In this document: positions 62,547 through 64,000 of the stretch, in pieces | How the letters are laid out: each line of letters opens with the position of its first letter | How positions within the stretch are numbered: the first letter of the stretch is position 1 | Source: Clostridium estertheticum | GTDB taxonomy: Bacteria; Bacillota; Clostridia; Clostridiales; Clostridiaceae | Length of the DNA stretch: 64,000 nucleotides | Assembly: GCF_011065935.2 (NCBI RefSeq) | Contig: NZ_JAAMNH020000001.1 | Span: 4,609,001-4,673,000, forward strand | Direction of reading: 5' to 3' | The notes under the pieces: model-generated | The model's input: only the letters and a program-made list of their open reading frames with translations | What the model was told of the DNA's origin: nothing | The model's database searches: none | Program-made: the position numbers and the translations under genes

Positions 62547-63653
62547 TTATTTAAAATCCATTGCTTGTTGTCTATTTGCTGGAACAACTATTTGTCCAGC
62601 TATAACTTTATCTTGATATGTTTTAACTATATCTAAAACAGCTTTTGGTACGTTTTTACTAGATGTTTCAGCTATACCTACGCCTTGCTCTTTTAATCCA
62701 AGGTTAGTAACTGTACCACCTTTAAATTCGTTTTTAACTTCAGCTTTAGATTCATTGTAAGTTGCTATATCAACTCTTTTTATCATACTTGAAAGTATAA
62801 CGCCAGCGTATTTTGGAACTGTTAAGGATTGATCCATATCAACTCCGATAGCCCAAACTGGTTTTCCACTATCTTTTAATTCTTGAGCTGCTTTAAATAA
62901 ACCAATACCAACTCCGCCTGCTGCATGATAAACTACGTCGCAACCGCCTTGGTATAATGATTTAGCCAATTCATATCCTTTTGCTGAATCATCAAAACTA
63001 TCTGCATATTTTACAGTTGTTCCTGGAGTTTTTCCATTTGAGCTTAATAAACCTTTTGCAGCTTCTGGGTTAACTGCTTTAACACCAGCTGCAAAACCAG
63101 CTTCAAATCTATTTATTAAATCAAAATCTTTTCCACCAATAAATCCGATTTTATTAGTTTTAGTCATCTTTCCAGCAATTACTCCCATTAAGAAAGAACC
63201 TTCTTGCTCTTTAAAAGTAATAGATGTTACATTTGGTAACTTAACTTCTGAGTCTATAATCGCAAAGTGTTTGTCAGTATGGTTTTTAGCAACTTCTGTC
63301 ATTGCATCTGCCATTTGAAATCCAATAGCGAAAGTTAACTGTGAACCATTTTCAATTAATGATTCTAAATTAGCTGTATAGTCTTCTTTCTTTTTAGATT
63401 CGATAGCATTGTACGTGAAACCATCTTCAGCCTTAGCCTTTTTAACCCCTTCATCTGCTGATTGGTTAAATGATTTGTCATTTAATCCACCTTCATCAGT
63501 AGAAAGTCCTATAGTCTTAGTTGGTTTTGCTGCTTCTGTTTTTGGTGCTTCTGTTTTTGGTACTTCCGCTACCTTCTTAGTTCCACAACCCACAAATAAT
63601 GTTGCAACTACAGCTACTGCTGCAAGTACTGCAACTACCTTTTTCTTGTTCAT
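62547..63653 (-). CDS. BMP-family nucleoside-binding lipoprotein
   Basis: 368 aa. Lipoprotein signal with lipobox LFVGC (Cys23), then a Lys/Thr/Pro/Glu-rich spacer and the BMP/Med fold: TIGLSTDEGGLNDKSFNQSADEGV at the start, EGSFLMGVIAGKMTKTNKIGFIGG in the middle. Bacterial members bind purine nucleosides such as guanosine and inosine, which fits the importer genes that follow. AGGAGG-like GGGGAGGAA precedes the ATG. No purine riboswitch was recognised in the leader. Confidence 0.93.
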   Translation of the reverse strand: MNKKKVVAVLAAVAVVATLFVGCGTKKVAEVPKTEAPKTEAAKPTKTIGLSTDEGGLNDKSFNQSADEGVKKAKAEDGFTYNAIESKKKEDYTANLESLIENGSQLTFAIGFQMADAMTEVAKNHTDKHFAIIDSEVKLPNVTSITFKEQEGSFLMGVIAGKMTKTNKIGFIGGKDFDLINRFEAGFAAGVKAVNPEAAKGLLSSNGKTPGTTVKYADSFDDSAKGYELAKSLYQGGCDVVYHAAGGVGIGLFKAAQELKDSGKPVWAIGVDMDQSLTVPKYAGVILSSMIKRVDIATYNESKAEVKNEFKGGTVTNLGLKEQGVGIAETSSKNVPKAVLDIVKTYQDKVIAGQIVVPANRQQAMDFK

Positions 63654-63940
63654 AATAATTCCTCCCCATAAGTAATTAATTAATAAAATACTTTTTTGTT
63701 TTGCATGTTAGTATTCTATAAAAATTAAAAAAATCCTTTTATTGCAAAAAATTTTCCTAAATTTCTATACATGTTAACGGTTACTTAATTTTCAAATAAC
63801 ATTTCACTATAAAATATATGCTAAACACATTTCATATAGTATATTAAATAAATTATATATGAATTTTTTATTAATAGCAACTAATAATTAAGTATATATA
63901 TGTTTTTATATTTTTTTCATTTTTTTTGTAAAATAATAGA
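63654..63940. other. leader region of the nucleoside importer operon
   Basis: About 290 bp of very AT-rich DNA without a gene. Two weak regulatory look-alikes: AATTTTCCTAAATTT (63750-63764), 12 of 15 to the CodY box, and TGTTAACGGTTACT (63772-63785), 12 of 14 to a cre site. Neither is strong enough to call a binding site. Confidence 0.3.
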
Positions 63941-63978
63941 AAAACTCTCACTATTAATTTAGTGAGAGTTTTGTTTTT
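63941..63978. terminator. bidirectional terminator near the window edge
   Basis: Stem AAAACTCTCACTA / TAGTGAGAGTTTT with T-runs on both strands. It probably ends a minus-strand gene beyond the window. Confidence 0.85.
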
Positions 63979-64000
63979 AATTTAAAAGTAAATTAATTCA

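Noticed and set aside
63654..63940. Purine riboswitch in the nucleoside importer leader
   Set aside because: The conserved aptamer core sequences were not found; the leader is plain AT-rich DNA.

Overview
The window is AT-rich, low-GC Firmicute DNA. Gene families, gene order and regulatory signals point to a spore-forming anaerobe of Clostridium sensu stricto: pyruvate formate-lyase, a CotF-type coat protein, PyrR- and CggR-type control sites, lonB next to lonA, and AGGAGG ribosome sites with several TTG/GTG starts. The species cannot be fixed from the sequence alone.

Layout. (1) 0-9 kb, minus strand: a protein quality-control cluster in the order of transcription tig, clpP, clpX, lonB, lonA, engB. 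(2) 9-11 kb: a TIM-barrel sugar isomerase-like gene and a membrane-anchored protein of unknown role. (3) 11-14.5 kb, plus strand: pflB and pflA. (4) 14.7-20.9 kb, minus strand: the pyrimidine operon pyrB-pyrI-pyrC-pyrF-pyrK-pyrD-pyrE, behind a sigma-A promoter, a PyrR attenuator and a second PyrR-like hairpin at the pyrB ribosome site. (5) 21-29.7 kb: an unknown cytosolic protein, a secreted double 5'-nucleotidase/cyclic phosphodiesterase with an SH3 tail, a tandem HD/HD-GYP protein, UDP-glucose dehydrogenase, and a CotF-like coat protein between two small lmo0937-type membrane proteins. (6) 29.9-34.9 kb: an accessory island next to tRNA-Arg(UCG). It has three copies of the tRNA 3' half, GGGGCAAA motifs near both outer copies, an integrase C-terminal remnant, an HNH remnant, a 5-formyl-THF cyclo-ligase remnant, and three apparently intact genes (rubredoxin, ferritin, HPPD-like VOC protein). 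(7) 34.85-36.84 kb, minus strand: a 20-gene tRNA operon with a consensus promoter and a tandem duplication of an eight-tRNA block with a period near 993 bp. (8) 37-43.9 kb: YfcE-type phosphoesterase, RdgB, an AIR-synthase-like protein, a conserved unknown with a five-codon mini-ORF in front, a zinc-ribbon membrane protein and an oligopeptide-binding lipoprotein. (9) 43.9-49.4 kb, minus strand: ligA, pcrA, a YerC-type regulator and secG. (10) 49.5-58.6 kb, minus strand: rpoN, then cggR-gap-pgk-tpiA-gpmI-eno, with a recognisable CggR operator. (11) 58.7-63.7 kb, minus strand: a BMP-type nucleoside ABC importer.

Most of the window is ordinary chromosomal core. The least conventional parts are the tRNA-Arg island (29.9-34.9 kb), the duplicated tRNA array, the two-site PyrR leader, the lonB mRNA whose ribosome site is separated from its AUG by a perfect 11-bp hairpin, and the mini-ORF whose stop overlaps the TTG start of an unknown gene. 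No CRISPR array, complete insertion sequence, rRNA gene or recognised defence system was seen.
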